Source: Gammaproteobacteria bacterium
Lineage (GTDB): Bacteria; Pseudomonadota; Gammaproteobacteria; Ga0077536
Direction: 5' to 3'
NCBI GenBank assembly: GCA_016209015.1
Contig: JACQWY010000027.1
Coordinates: forward strand, 124,001-188,000
Length of the DNA: 64,000 bases
Shown here: positions 45,044 through 52,259 of the stretch, piece after piece
How positions within the stretch are numbered: position 1 is the first letter of the stretch
Layout: each line of letters opens with the position of its first letter
Made by a program: the position numbers and the translations under genes
The notes under the pieces: generated by a model
Databases searched by the model: none
What the model was told of the DNA's origin: nothing
Seen by the model: only the letters and a program-made list of their open reading frames with translations

Positions 45044-45796
45044 TCATGCAGCCGGCCGGCCGGCGGCGAGGCGCGGCATGACCTGCACTTCCTTGATGTA
45101 GATCGCCGTCTCGACGAGACGGTCCAGCGCGCGCTCGAGGAGCTGATAGGGGATGCCGAGCAGGATGCCGCCGACGAGGCTCGCGAGCGTCGTGTAGAGC
45201 GCCGTGCTCATGCCGATGCTCATCTGTTTCAGCACTTTCTGCATCGTCGTGGCATCGAGCGTCGCGGTATCGGCGATCGAGCCGAGCATGAGGATGAAGC
45301 CGACGAGCGTGCCGAGGAAGCCGACCTTCAACATCACGTCGATGTAGAACCAGCCGAAGTCGTTCGCGCTGCGGAGCTTCGAGGCATAGGCTTCGAGCAG
45401 CTCGCTGCCCGCCTCGCCGGCCTCGTTCGCGGCCAGGGCGCGCGGGTGCGCGGCGTAGAGGTCGGCGAGGTATTCCGCGACGAGCCCCGCGGGCAGCGCG
45501 CCGCCCGGCGTCGCGAGGCCGCGGCCCTGCACCGAGATCGGTTCCTCGCCGCGCGTCGCGAGCGCGGCGGTCAGCGCATCGGCGCGATCGATCTCGCGCG
45601 AGAGGTAGAGCGTGCGCCGGAACGTGTGCCCGAGGCCGATGCCGTACATCACGATGAGGACGATGCAGATGCGGCTCTGATCGGCCTCCACCATGGCCTG
45701 CACGAGCCCTTGATCGACGCACACGACGGCGCCGAAGACCACGAGGCCGAAGAGGCAGAACCAGAGGAGCAGCGGCAGATGCTTGGGCTGTGTCAT
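45044..45796 (-). CDS. MotA/TolQ/ExbB-family proton channel protein
   Basis: A 250-residue inner membrane protein with spans near 8-28, 43-60, 150-173 and 195-217. The last two carry the family signature: LKVGFLGTLVGFILMLGSI and MSTALYTTLASLVGGILLGIPY, corresponding to TM2/TM3 of ExbB/TolQ that line the proton path. A cytosolic domain (about 61-148) separates the pairs, as in MotA. Members use the proton gradient to move a partner in the periplasm. It is the first gene of a leftward five-gene operon that has no tonB, tolA, tolR or motB, and is not a flagellar context. The ATG at 45796 is clear. Partner and role are unknown. Confidence 0.88.
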   Translation of the reverse strand: MTQPKHLPLLLWFCLFGLVVFGAVVCVDQGLVQAMVEADQSRICIVLIVMYGIGLGHTFRRTLYLSREIDRADALTAALATRGEEPISVQGRGLATPGGALPAGLVAEYLADLYAAHPRALAANEAGEAGSELLEAYASKLRSANDFGWFYIDVMLKVGFLGTLVGFILMLGSIADTATLDATTMQKVLKQMSIGMSTALYTTLASLVGGILLGIPYQLLERALDRLVETAIYIKEVQVMPRLAAGRPAA

Positions 45797-46186
45797 GGGC
45801 GCGCGGAATCAGTTCGGGAACGGTGCCAGGATCGGGCGGACGCCAGTATACACGGCGGGCCGGCGGTGTCTCGGCGGACGGGGGCGGAGGGGAAATTTGC
45901 CCGGGATGCGGAATGCGCCGAGCCGCGGCGAGGATGCTCGCATCGCCCGCGAGGTGTCGTCCCGGCGCAGGCCGGGACCCAGTCGGTCACCCTCGGCTGC
46001 GGCGGTGAGCTCCGGTGTTGGTCGACACCACGAGCGCTCGGGTTCTCGGCAGCATGGTGCCCGGAACTCGCTTCGTTCGGGCGCTCTGGAAGCCGGGGTA
46101 TGACCCGCGTGGATAACTCGCGATTCCGTCGGGTACTGGGAACGACGCTTCGGGCGCGAGTTACCCACACGCGTCAGACCCCGGGA
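45797..46186. repeat. Intergenic repeat cluster with several hairpins
   Basis: There is no credible gene in these 390 bases; short frames here give repeat-type peptides only. The hairpin GTCCCGGC/GCCGGGAC (45959-45966 with 45971-45978) followed by CCAGTC belongs to a sequence type widely repeated in high-GC proteobacterial genomes. A second imperfect hairpin lies near 46065-46090. A larger inverted repeat pairs GTGGATAACTCGCG (46109-46122) with CGCGAGTTACCCAC (46155-46168), one mismatch. The left part must also carry the promoter of the ExbB-like operon; none is clear. Confidence 0.65.
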
Positions 46187-46663
46187 TCACTTTCCGACCA
46201 CGTACTCCAGGATGTCGCGGATCTCGCCGTTCAGGCGCTTCGCGAACGCGACGACGCGCGGGTCCTTGTGCTGCTCGGGCAGGAGGATGGCACTCACGAC
46301 GGTGCGGTGGTCCGCGACGTGGACCGTGATGCGGCAGGGCATGAGCGCGATGAAATCGGGATCGAGCAGCAGCACCTCGCGCGCGTTCTCGAGGTTGCAG
46401 AAATGAATCACCTCGACATCGGGGAAGTCTTCGTAGCCGCGATCGCGCAGCCCCTTGCCGATGGCGTTGCGGCCGGTGATGCGGTAGTTGCGCTCGGTGA
46501 TCGCGAACTCGATTTCCATCACCACGTCGTCGAAGGACTTGTCGGTGGTGGCGCGGGCGATGCGGTCGCCGGCCTCGGTGACGGCGACCTCGGGGGCCGG
46601 GGCCGCCACGCCCGGAACGAGCAGCGCCGCGAGCAGGAGCAGGCGGCGGGCGACCCGGATCAT
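46187..46663 (-). CDS. Exported DUF302 family protein
   Basis: A 158-residue protein with a signal peptide (about 1-22, LLLLAALLVPGVAAPA) and one DUF302 domain (about 40-150). The family core KSFDDVVMEIEFAITERNYRI, the middle FPDVEVIHFCNLENAREVL and the PCRITVHV strand are present. DUF302 proteins have a BPI-like/TATA-box-like fold and no established function; exported versions occur beside envelope enzymes. The start ATG at 46663 overlaps the L,D-transpeptidase stop (ATGA), so the two proteins are made together. Two Cys residues (HFC, PCR) could form a disulfide. Confidence 0.82.
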   Translation of the reverse strand: MIRVARRLLLLAALLVPGVAAPAPEVAVTEAGDRIARATTDKSFDDVVMEIEFAITERNYRITGRNAIGKGLRDRGYEDFPDVEVIHFCNLENAREVLLLDPDFIALMPCRITVHVADHRTVVSAILLPEQHKDPRVVAFAKRLNGEIRDILEYVVGK

Positions 46664-47232
46664 TCCTTGATCGTGACCTTCGTGCCGACGGCGACGAGGT
46701 TGCGCAGCTCGTTGACCTCGGGGTTCGTGAGCGCGATGCAGCCCTTCGTCCAGTTAGCGTGGCGATGGATGATCAGCGTATCGCTGTCGTCGGCGGGCAG
46801 GCCGTGGATGCCGATCGCGCCGCCGAGCCGCGTGTTCTGCGGCGGCAGCGTGCCGGCCTTGCGCGCGCTCACGATGCGGTCGAAATCCACGCGCGAGATC
46901 AGCTTGTTCTTCAGCCCGAAGTAGGCGTCCTTCACGTTCGGGTAGTCGAGCCGCATGAAGAGATGGAACGGGCTGTTGTCGACCATCTCGGTGACGTGAT
47001 AGACCCCGAGCGGCGTGCGCTTGTCGCCGGATTCGCGCTTGTCGCCGCGGCCGCCGCTGCCGAGCGCGACGTGGTAGCGCTTCGCGATGGCCTCGCCGCG
47101 TTTCAGCAGGAGCAACTGGTCGTTCTTGTGGATTTCGATGTCGTAGGCCGTGGCGTCGCCGCCGCCGTCTGCCCGGACCGTCGGCGCGCTCACCATCAGG
47201 CCCAGCAGCAGTGCATACACAGGCACTCGCAT
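46660..47232 (-). CDS. L,D-transpeptidase (YkuD domain) family protein
   Basis: A 190-residue exported protein with a signal peptide (about 1-21) and a YkuD domain (about 30-188). The catalytic block is conserved: IGIHGLPADD (His143), DTLIIHRHANWTKGCIALTN (His158, Cys165). Such enzymes form 3-3 peptidoglycan cross-links or anchor lipoproteins; short single-domain ones like YafK-type proteins may hydrolyse instead. GDKRTPLGVYHV is the usual donor-site strand. The start ATG at 47232 has GAGGA 8 bases upstream; a longer frame upstream lacks a signal peptide. It is followed by DUF302 with a 4-base overlap and is divergent from cytochrome b561. Confidence 0.88.
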   Translation of the reverse strand: MRVPVYALLLGLMVSAPTVRADGGGDATAYDIEIHKNDQLLLLKRGEAIAKRYHVALGSGGRGDKRESGDKRTPLGVYHVTEMVDNSPFHLFMRLDYPNVKDAYFGLKNKLISRVDFDRIVSARKAGTLPPQNTRLGGAIGIHGLPADDSDTLIIHRHANWTKGCIALTNPEVNELRNLVAVGTKVTIKE

Positions 47233-47425
47233 GCGCTGGTTCCTCGTCGTTGATGTCGTCGGCCGCGCGCCGCGGAGTCTGGTCCTGCGCGCGTCGCTCC
47301 CGGCGGTCCGTGGGCGCCCGTCCGCCGCGAGCCCTGTCGTTTTCTTTATGATCGGATTGTATGCCGAGGCGCGCCCCAGCGTCACGCTGTGTAGAATGCT
47401 GCGCTCGTCCAGCCGGTCCGAGGCC

Positions 47426-47956
47426 ATGAACAACCCGACACGCTATACGCTGCCCGCCATCGTCTTGCATTGGCTCATGGCCGCCCTCGTCGTGACGCTC
47501 TTCGCGCTCGGCTGGTACATGGTCGAGCTGCCGAACGGGCCGCAGCGCGGCGAGATGTTCGCACTCCACAAGTCGATCGGCCTGACCGTCCTGTGGCTGC
47601 TCGGCCTGCGCTTCGCCTGGCGTCTGGGCCATCGCCCGCCGGTGCTGCCGGCCTCCATGGCCGCCTGGCAGCGCCGGCTCGCCACCGGCGTGCATCATCT
47701 GCTCTACCTGCTGCTCCTGCTGCAGCCGGTGTCCGGCTACGTCTCCTCCTCGTTCAGCGGCCACGATACGAAGTATTTCGGGATCCCGCTGCCGGGCTGG
47801 GGCCATCACGACGCCGCCGTGAACGAATTCTTCACCGAGGTCCACGAAGTCGTCTCGGTCGCGCTGCTGACGGCGATCATCGTCCACCTCGTCGGCGCGC
47901 TGTCGCATCTGCGGCCGGGCGAGGAGAACGTCCTGCGCCGCATGTGGCCGCTCTAG
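47426..47956 (+). CDS. Cytochrome b561 family protein
   Basis: A 176-residue four-helix diheme membrane cytochrome of the bacterial b561 (CybB) type. Probable axial histidines are His15 (VLHWLMA), His48 (ALHKSIG), His140 (VHEVV) and His154 (IVHLVGA), placed in four spans (about 11-31, 48-66, 88-106, 141-162). The WYMVELPNGP and GHDTKYFGIPLPGW segments are typical. CybB oxidises ubiquinol and can pass electrons to periplasmic superoxide; other members serve unidentified donors. The ATG at 47426 matches the family start; a longer frame upstream overlaps the divergent gene. It may share regulation with the kinase that follows 27 bases later. Confidence 0.93.
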   Translation: MNNPTRYTLPAIVLHWLMAALVVTLFALGWYMVELPNGPQRGEMFALHKSIGLTVLWLLGLRFAWRLGHRPPVLPASMAAWQRRLATGVHHLLYLLLLLQPVSGYVSSSFSGHDTKYFGIPLPGWGHHDAAVNEFFTEVHEVVSVALLTAIIVHLVGALSHLRPGEENVLRRMWPL

Positions 47957-47983
47957 GCCGCGCGCACCGGGCGGCGGCACGGC

Positions 47984-49456
47984 ATGACCCTCTCGCTGCG
48001 CCGCCTGCTGTTCTCGCACGACCTCGCGTTCCTGCTGCTCGTCGTCGTGACGGGTGCGATCGCCGGCGCCTGGGCGTTCTTCTGGCAGCAGACCTCGGCG
48101 GAATCGCTGCGCCTGAACGAGCTTGCGCACACCGCCGAGGGCATCCGCACGCTCGTCTACCGGCAGATCAAGGAAGCCGAGCTCGCGCGGCTGCGCGAGG
48201 ACGTCGATGCCGCGAAGACCGTCAATGCGTTCACCCACGACATCGGCGGCGGCTTCAATGCACTGCGCCGGCGCTCGGCCTCGCGCGCGGAGGACTACGC
48301 GATCCAGAGCCTGCAGCAGGCCTACCAGGCGCTGCAGGCCGACGTCCGCGCGATGTTCGAGGATCCCTATCTGCTGAATCGCATCGTGCGCCTGAAGCTG
48401 CTCGACCCGCGCTACGAAGAGCAGATCGTCGGCGGCTTCGAAAGTGCGTATCGCGACCTGCTCGGTCTCGTCAGCCAGGAGCTGCGCAGCGAGGAGGCGC
48501 ACGTCGCGCGCTGGACGCGACTCGCGCCGCTGCTCGTGCCGGCGCCCATCCTCTTCGCCGTGGGGCTGCTCGTGCTGTCGCGGGCCCGGCTGAACAGCGG
48601 CTTCGTGCAGCCGATGCGCGAGGTGATGGCGGGAGTGCGGCGGATGCGCGGCGGCGAGCTCGGTCACCGGCTGCCGGAGCACGGCGTCGCCGAGCTCGCG
48701 GCGCTCGCGGAGAGCGTGAACGAAATGGCGGCGGAGCTCGCCGCGAGCCGCGACCGGCTCGTCGATACCGAGCGTCAGGCGGCGCTCGGTACGCTCGTGC
48801 CGGTCGTCGCCCACAACATCCGCAATCCGCTCGCCGCGATCCGCGCGAACGCACAGATGCTCGAGCACGCCGAGACGCCGCAGGAAATCGCCGAGGGCGC
48901 CGCTGCGATCATCTCGACCGTCGACCGGCTCGGCCGCTGGGTCAACGCGCTCGTTTCCTATCTGCACCCGCTGCAACCGGTGCTGCGCACGCATCGCGCG
49001 GCGGCGCTCTTCGAAGACGTGATCGCGCTGCTGCCGCCGCGCGTCGCGGACAAGAATCTGCGCTTCGAGCGCCAGCCCTGGCACGAGACCGCGGAGATCG
49101 AGGTCGACGCGGATCTCATGGAGCAGGCGCTGTACGGGCTCCTGCTGAACGCCGCCGACGCCTCGCCCGCGGGCGCGACGATCGTGCTCGGCGTCGAAGC
49201 GCTCGCGGGCGGGCTCCGGTTCTCGATCGCCGATCGCGCGGGCGGCATGCCGTTCCTGCCCGAGCCGGGCGGCCTCACGCCGGGGCCGACCACGAAGCGC
49301 TTCGGCACCGGCCTCGGCATCCCGGTCGCCTACAAGGTCTGCAAGGCCCACGGCTGGGCGCTCTCGTTCGCGATCGAGCAGGGCGTCGGTACGACCGTGA
49401 CGGCGTTCGCGCCGCTGGAACGACGCACCACGGATCCCGGGGCGAACGATGGATGA
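47984..49456 (+). CDS. Membrane sensor histidine kinase with atypical HNIRNP box
   Basis: A 490-residue kinase. TM1 (about 12-33), a periplasmic helical sensor (about 35-180), TM2 (about 182-200) and a HAMP domain (about 203-255) precede the DHp region. The phosphoacceptor is His277 in PVVAHNIRNPLAAIRANAQ; the usual acidic residue after His is Asn. The ATPase domain has a recognisable N-box (LLLNAADASP), a G1 box (ADRAGGMPF, where DxGxG is partly altered) and G2 (FGTGLGIPVAYKV). It overlaps the sigma-54 activator gene by 8 bases and is clearly its partner. The signal is unknown; the RND pump downstream hints at envelope or metal stress. Confidence 0.9.
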   Translation: MTLSLRRLLFSHDLAFLLLVVVTGAIAGAWAFFWQQTSAESLRLNELAHTAEGIRTLVYRQIKEAELARLREDVDAAKTVNAFTHDIGGGFNALRRRSASRAEDYAIQSLQQAYQALQADVRAMFEDPYLLNRIVRLKLLDPRYEEQIVGGFESAYRDLLGLVSQELRSEEAHVARWTRLAPLLVPAPILFAVGLLVLSRARLNSGFVQPMREVMAGVRRMRGGELGHRLPEHGVAELAALAESVNEMAAELAASRDRLVDTERQAALGTLVPVVAHNIRNPLAAIRANAQMLEHAETPQEIAEGAAAIISTVDRLGRWVNALVSYLHPLQPVLRTHRAAALFEDVIALLPPRVADKNLRFERQPWHETAEIEVDADLMEQALYGLLLNAADASPAGATIVLGVEALAGGLRFSIADRAGGMPFLPEPGGLTPGPTTKRFGTGLGIPVAYKVCKAHGWALSFAIEQGVGTTVTAFAPLERRTTDPGANDG

Positions 49457-50849
49457 GCTGAGCCTCGAGGTCGCGCCGGTGCCCGCGCGGATCCTGATCG
49501 TGGAGGACGAGGCGCTGTTCGCGAAGGCCGTCGCGCGCCGGCTGCAGAAGGCGGGCTACGTATGCAGCGTCGCCGGCACGCTCGCCGAGGCCGAAAGCGC
49601 GCTGCGTGCGGACGAGCCGGATCTGCTGCTGCTCGACATGCGGCTGCCGGACGGCTCGGGCCTCGATTTCCTGCAGCGCCTGCGTGGACCGCTGAAGAGC
49701 GAGGCGCCCGTGATCGCGATGACGGCCTATGGCGACGTGGACGATGCGGTCACCGCGATGAAGCATTCCGCCGCGGATTATCTCAAGAAGCCGATCGATC
49801 TCGACGAGCTGCTGCTGAACGTCGACAAGGTGCTCTCGCACCAGCGCGTGACGCGGCAGCTCGAGTATTCGCGCACCCGCGAGGCGGCGGCGGGCGAGGG
49901 CGCGGAGTGCATCGGCGCGTCCGAGGCGTTGCGCCTCCTGCGCCAGCAGATCGAGCGCATCGCGAGCCTGAGCCGCGTGGCCGACGCGGTGCCGCCGACG
50001 GTGCTCGTCGTCGGCGAGACCGGCACCGGCAAGGACGTCACGGCGCGGCTCCTGCATCGCGCGTCCGAGCGCCGCGCTCGGCCGTTCGTCCACGTCGACT
50101 GCGCGGCCCTGCCGAAGGACCTCATCGAAGCCGAGCTCTTCGGCCACGTGAAGGGCGCGTTCACGAGCGCGCTCGCCGAGCGCACCGGGCTCATCGAGGC
50201 CGCGGAGGACGGTGTCGTCTTCCTCGACGAAATCGGCGAGCTGCCGCTCGAACTGCAGCCGAAGCTGCTCGCGGTGCTCGAGCGCCGCACGCTGCGCCGC
50301 GTGGGTTCGAGCCAGGAACGGCGCATCGGCGCGTGGTTCATCGCCGCGACGAACCGCGACGTCACGCGCATGGTCGCGGACGGCACGCTGCGCTCGGATC
50401 TCTATTACCGTCTGAACATCCTCACGCTGCCGCTCGTGCCGCTGCGCGATCGCGGCCAGGACGTGCTGCTGCTCGCCGAGCACTTCGGCCGGCAGGTGGC
50501 GCGGCGCTACCAGCTCCCGGCGTTCGCGCTCGCCGAGGATGCGAAGCGCGCACTGCTCGCCTATGCCTGGCCCGGCAACGTGCGCGAGCTGCGCCACGTC
50601 ATCGAGCGCGCCCTGCTCTTGTCGGGCGACGGCCGGATCACGGCCGCGAGCCTGCTGCTGCAGGGTCCGGCGCCCGCGGCGGGCGTGCCGGCCGGCATCG
50701 ACCTCACGACGTTGACGCTCGACGCCGCCGAGAAGCTCGTCATCGAGAGCGCGCTCGCACGCTGCGGCAACAATGTCTCCGAAGCCGCCCGCCAGCTCGG
50801 CATCACGCGCATGACGATGCGCTACCGCATGAAGCAGCACGGCCTGTGA
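49449..50849 (+). CDS. NtrC-family sigma-54-dependent response regulator
   Basis: A 466-residue activator. The receiver domain (about 13-130) has phosphoacceptor Asp63 in LLLLDMRLPDGSG and switch residues T/K (MTAYGD, YLKKP). The AAA+ domain (about 150-390) has Walker A GETGTGKD (189-196), Walker B VVFLDEIGELP and the sigma-54 contact loop written GAFTSA (236-241) instead of GAFTGA. A Fis-type helix-turn-helix ends the protein (NNVSEAARQLGITRMTMRYRMK). It activates sigma-54 promoters on phosphorylation by the preceding kinase. Targets are unknown; I could not see a clear -24/-12 site in the neighbouring spacers. A TATACT (50859-50864) follows the gene, facing DUF1244. Confidence 0.94.
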   Translation: MDELSLEVAPVPARILIVEDEALFAKAVARRLQKAGYVCSVAGTLAEAESALRADEPDLLLLDMRLPDGSGLDFLQRLRGPLKSEAPVIAMTAYGDVDDAVTAMKHSAADYLKKPIDLDELLLNVDKVLSHQRVTRQLEYSRTREAAAGEGAECIGASEALRLLRQQIERIASLSRVADAVPPTVLVVGETGTGKDVTARLLHRASERRARPFVHVDCAALPKDLIEAELFGHVKGAFTSALAERTGLIEAAEDGVVFLDEIGELPLELQPKLLAVLERRTLRRVGSSQERRIGAWFIAATNRDVTRMVADGTLRSDLYYRLNILTLPLVPLRDRGQDVLLLAEHFGRQVARRYQLPAFALAEDAKRALLAYAWPGNVRELRHVIERALLLSGDGRITAASLLLQGPAPAAGVPAGIDLTTLTLDAAEKLVIESALARCGNNVSEAARQLGITRMTMRYRMKQHGL

Positions 50850-50895
50850 GGCCACCCGTATACTAAGGTCCCACCCGATCCAACGAGAGACACGC

Positions 50896-51192
50896 ATGAG
50901 CACCGACACCCAGACCGAACTCGAAGCCGCGGCGTTCCGCCGCCTGCGCGATCACCTCCGCGAACGCCCCGAGGTGCAGAACATCGAGCTGATGTCGCTC
51001 GCCGGCTTCTGCCGCAACTGCCTCGCCCGCTGGTATCGCGAAGAGGCTGCCGCGCGCGGCATCACGATCGACGACCCGGCGGCGCGCGAGCTGATCTACG
51101 GCATGCCTTACGAGCAGTGGAAAGCGCAGCACCAGCGCGAGGCGACGACCGAGCAGCAGGCCGCCTTCCAGGCCCGGCATCCGGAGCAGTGA
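50896..51192 (+). CDS. DUF1244 family protein
   Basis: A 98-residue cytosolic protein belonging to DUF1244. The conserved blocks AAAFRRLRDHLRERPEVQNIELMSLAGFCRNCLARWY and the closing ARELIYGMPYEQWKAQ-type segment (e.g. YGMPYEQWKA) are complete; the two Cys in CRNC are a family hallmark. Function is unknown, no signal peptide, widespread in proteobacteria. The ATG at 50896 is preceded by GAGAGA. The stop overlaps the GTG start of the membrane fusion protein gene (GTGA), suggesting coupled expression, although DUF1244 is not normally an efflux component. Confidence 0.93.
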   Translation: MSTDTQTELEAAAFRRLRDHLRERPEVQNIELMSLAGFCRNCLARWYREEAAARGITIDDPAARELIYGMPYEQWKAQHQREATTEQQAAFQARHPEQ

Positions 51193-52232
51193 TCCGGGCC
51201 CGCGTGTCGCGCCGGCTGCGCAACGCGGGCCTGCTGCTCGCGCTCGGCACGGCCCTTGCCGCCGCGCATGCGGAGGGCGACGGCGCGGCGAAGGGCGGCA
51301 TGCCGCAGCCGCGTGTCGAGATGCGCGACGGGCGCGCCGAGCTCAGCCTGCCGGCGGAATTGCAGACGCGGATCGGGCTCGAGGTCCAAGCGGCCACCGC
51401 TACGCAATATCGCCCCGAAGAGCTCGCGTTCGCCGAGGTGCTGGATGCGACCGATCTGCTGCGCGCCCGCGACGACTACCGCCAGCGGCGGCTCGAGCTC
51501 GACGCCGCGGGCGCGGCGCTCGCGGCCGAGGAAACGCAGATCGCACGCCTCGAATCCATGCACAAGCAGGGCGCGCTCGTGGCGCCTGGCGAGCTGCACC
51601 AGGCGCGGCAGAACGCGCTCCAGCTCCGGGCGCGGCAGCGCCAGGCCGCGAACGACCTCGACGGTATGCTCGGTCGCGTGCGCTATGCCTGGAATGCGGC
51701 ACTCGCCGAGCATCTGGAAGATCCGCACGACACCCTGCTCGACGATGTCGCCGCCGGCCGGCAGAGCCTGCTCGCGATCGGACTCGGCAGCGATCGCGCC
51801 TTGCCGGAGGGCGTCGGCGAAGTCTCGATAGCCGCGCGTGCCGAGCGTGCGACGGCGACGTCGACGCCGCTGCTCGGGCCGACGCCGCGCGCCGCGCGCT
51901 GGCTCGGACCGACGTTCCTCGCCGCGAGTACCGCGCCCGAGCTGCGCGTCGGCAGTCAGCCCGCGGCCTGGATCGCGAGCGCGGCGGCGCCGCTCGCGGG
52001 CGTCGAGATCGCGGGCACGGCAGCGGTCTGGCACGGCGGCCGGCAATGGGCCTACGTGCGTCGTGGCGCGGACACGTTCGAGCGCCGGGCGATCGCGCCG
52101 CGGTCGTCGGGGCCCGGGCGCCTTTTCCTCGAACAGGGCATCGCGGCGGGCGAGGAAGTCGTCGTGCAGGGCGCTGCGACGCTGCTCGCGGAGGAATTCC
52201 GCTGGGCGATCCCCGAGGAGAACGCCGACTGA
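51189..52232 (+). CDS. RND efflux periplasmic adaptor (membrane fusion protein)
   Basis: A 347-residue protein with a signal peptide (LLLALGTALAAAHA, about 12-25). It has a short beta-barrel/lipoyl-like start (LPAELQTRIGLEVQ), a helical hairpin (about 95-170; DYRQRRLELDAAGAALAAEE, then QARQNALQLRARQRQ), and C-terminal beta domains (GTAAVWHGGRQWAYVR, GIAAGEEVVVQGA). This is the HlyD/CusB layout, though short and divergent; the second lipoyl half is not obvious. Few Met, Cys or His residues suggest no CusB-like metal site. The GTG at 51189 overlaps DUF1244's stop. Its partner is the RND permease 27 bases downstream. Confidence 0.82.
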   Translation: MIRARVSRRLRNAGLLLALGTALAAAHAEGDGAAKGGMPQPRVEMRDGRAELSLPAELQTRIGLEVQAATATQYRPEELAFAEVLDATDLLRARDDYRQRRLELDAAGAALAAEETQIARLESMHKQGALVAPGELHQARQNALQLRARQRQAANDLDGMLGRVRYAWNAALAEHLEDPHDTLLDDVAAGRQSLLAIGLGSDRALPEGVGEVSIAARAERATATSTPLLGPTPRAARWLGPTFLAASTAPELRVGSQPAAWIASAAAPLAGVEIAGTAAVWHGGRQWAYVRRGADTFERRAIAPRSSGPGRLFLEQGIAAGEEVVVQGAATLLAEEFRWAIPEENAD

Positions 52233-52259
52233 TGTCCGCTCGCGCCTGAGCCGCGCCGC

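Noticed and set aside
41720-45796. A Zorya-type defence system or flagellar stator
   Set aside because: No OmpA/MotB-type peptidoglycan binding domain, helicase or nuclease partner is present, and there are no flagellar genes nearby.
41720-45796. A TonB-ExbB-ExbD or Tol-Pal system
   Set aside because: No TonB, TolA, TolB or Pal homologue, and the single-span protein lacks the ExbD sequence signature.
45809-46170. Short overlapping frames in the spacer near 46 kb
   Set aside because: They run through hairpin repeats; peptides such as WVPACAGTT are the usual spurious products of this repeat type.
46754-49351. An 865-codon leftward frame opposite cytochrome b561 and the histidine kinase
   Set aside because: Arg/Glu/Asp-rich shadow with no motifs; the genes on the + strand are clear.
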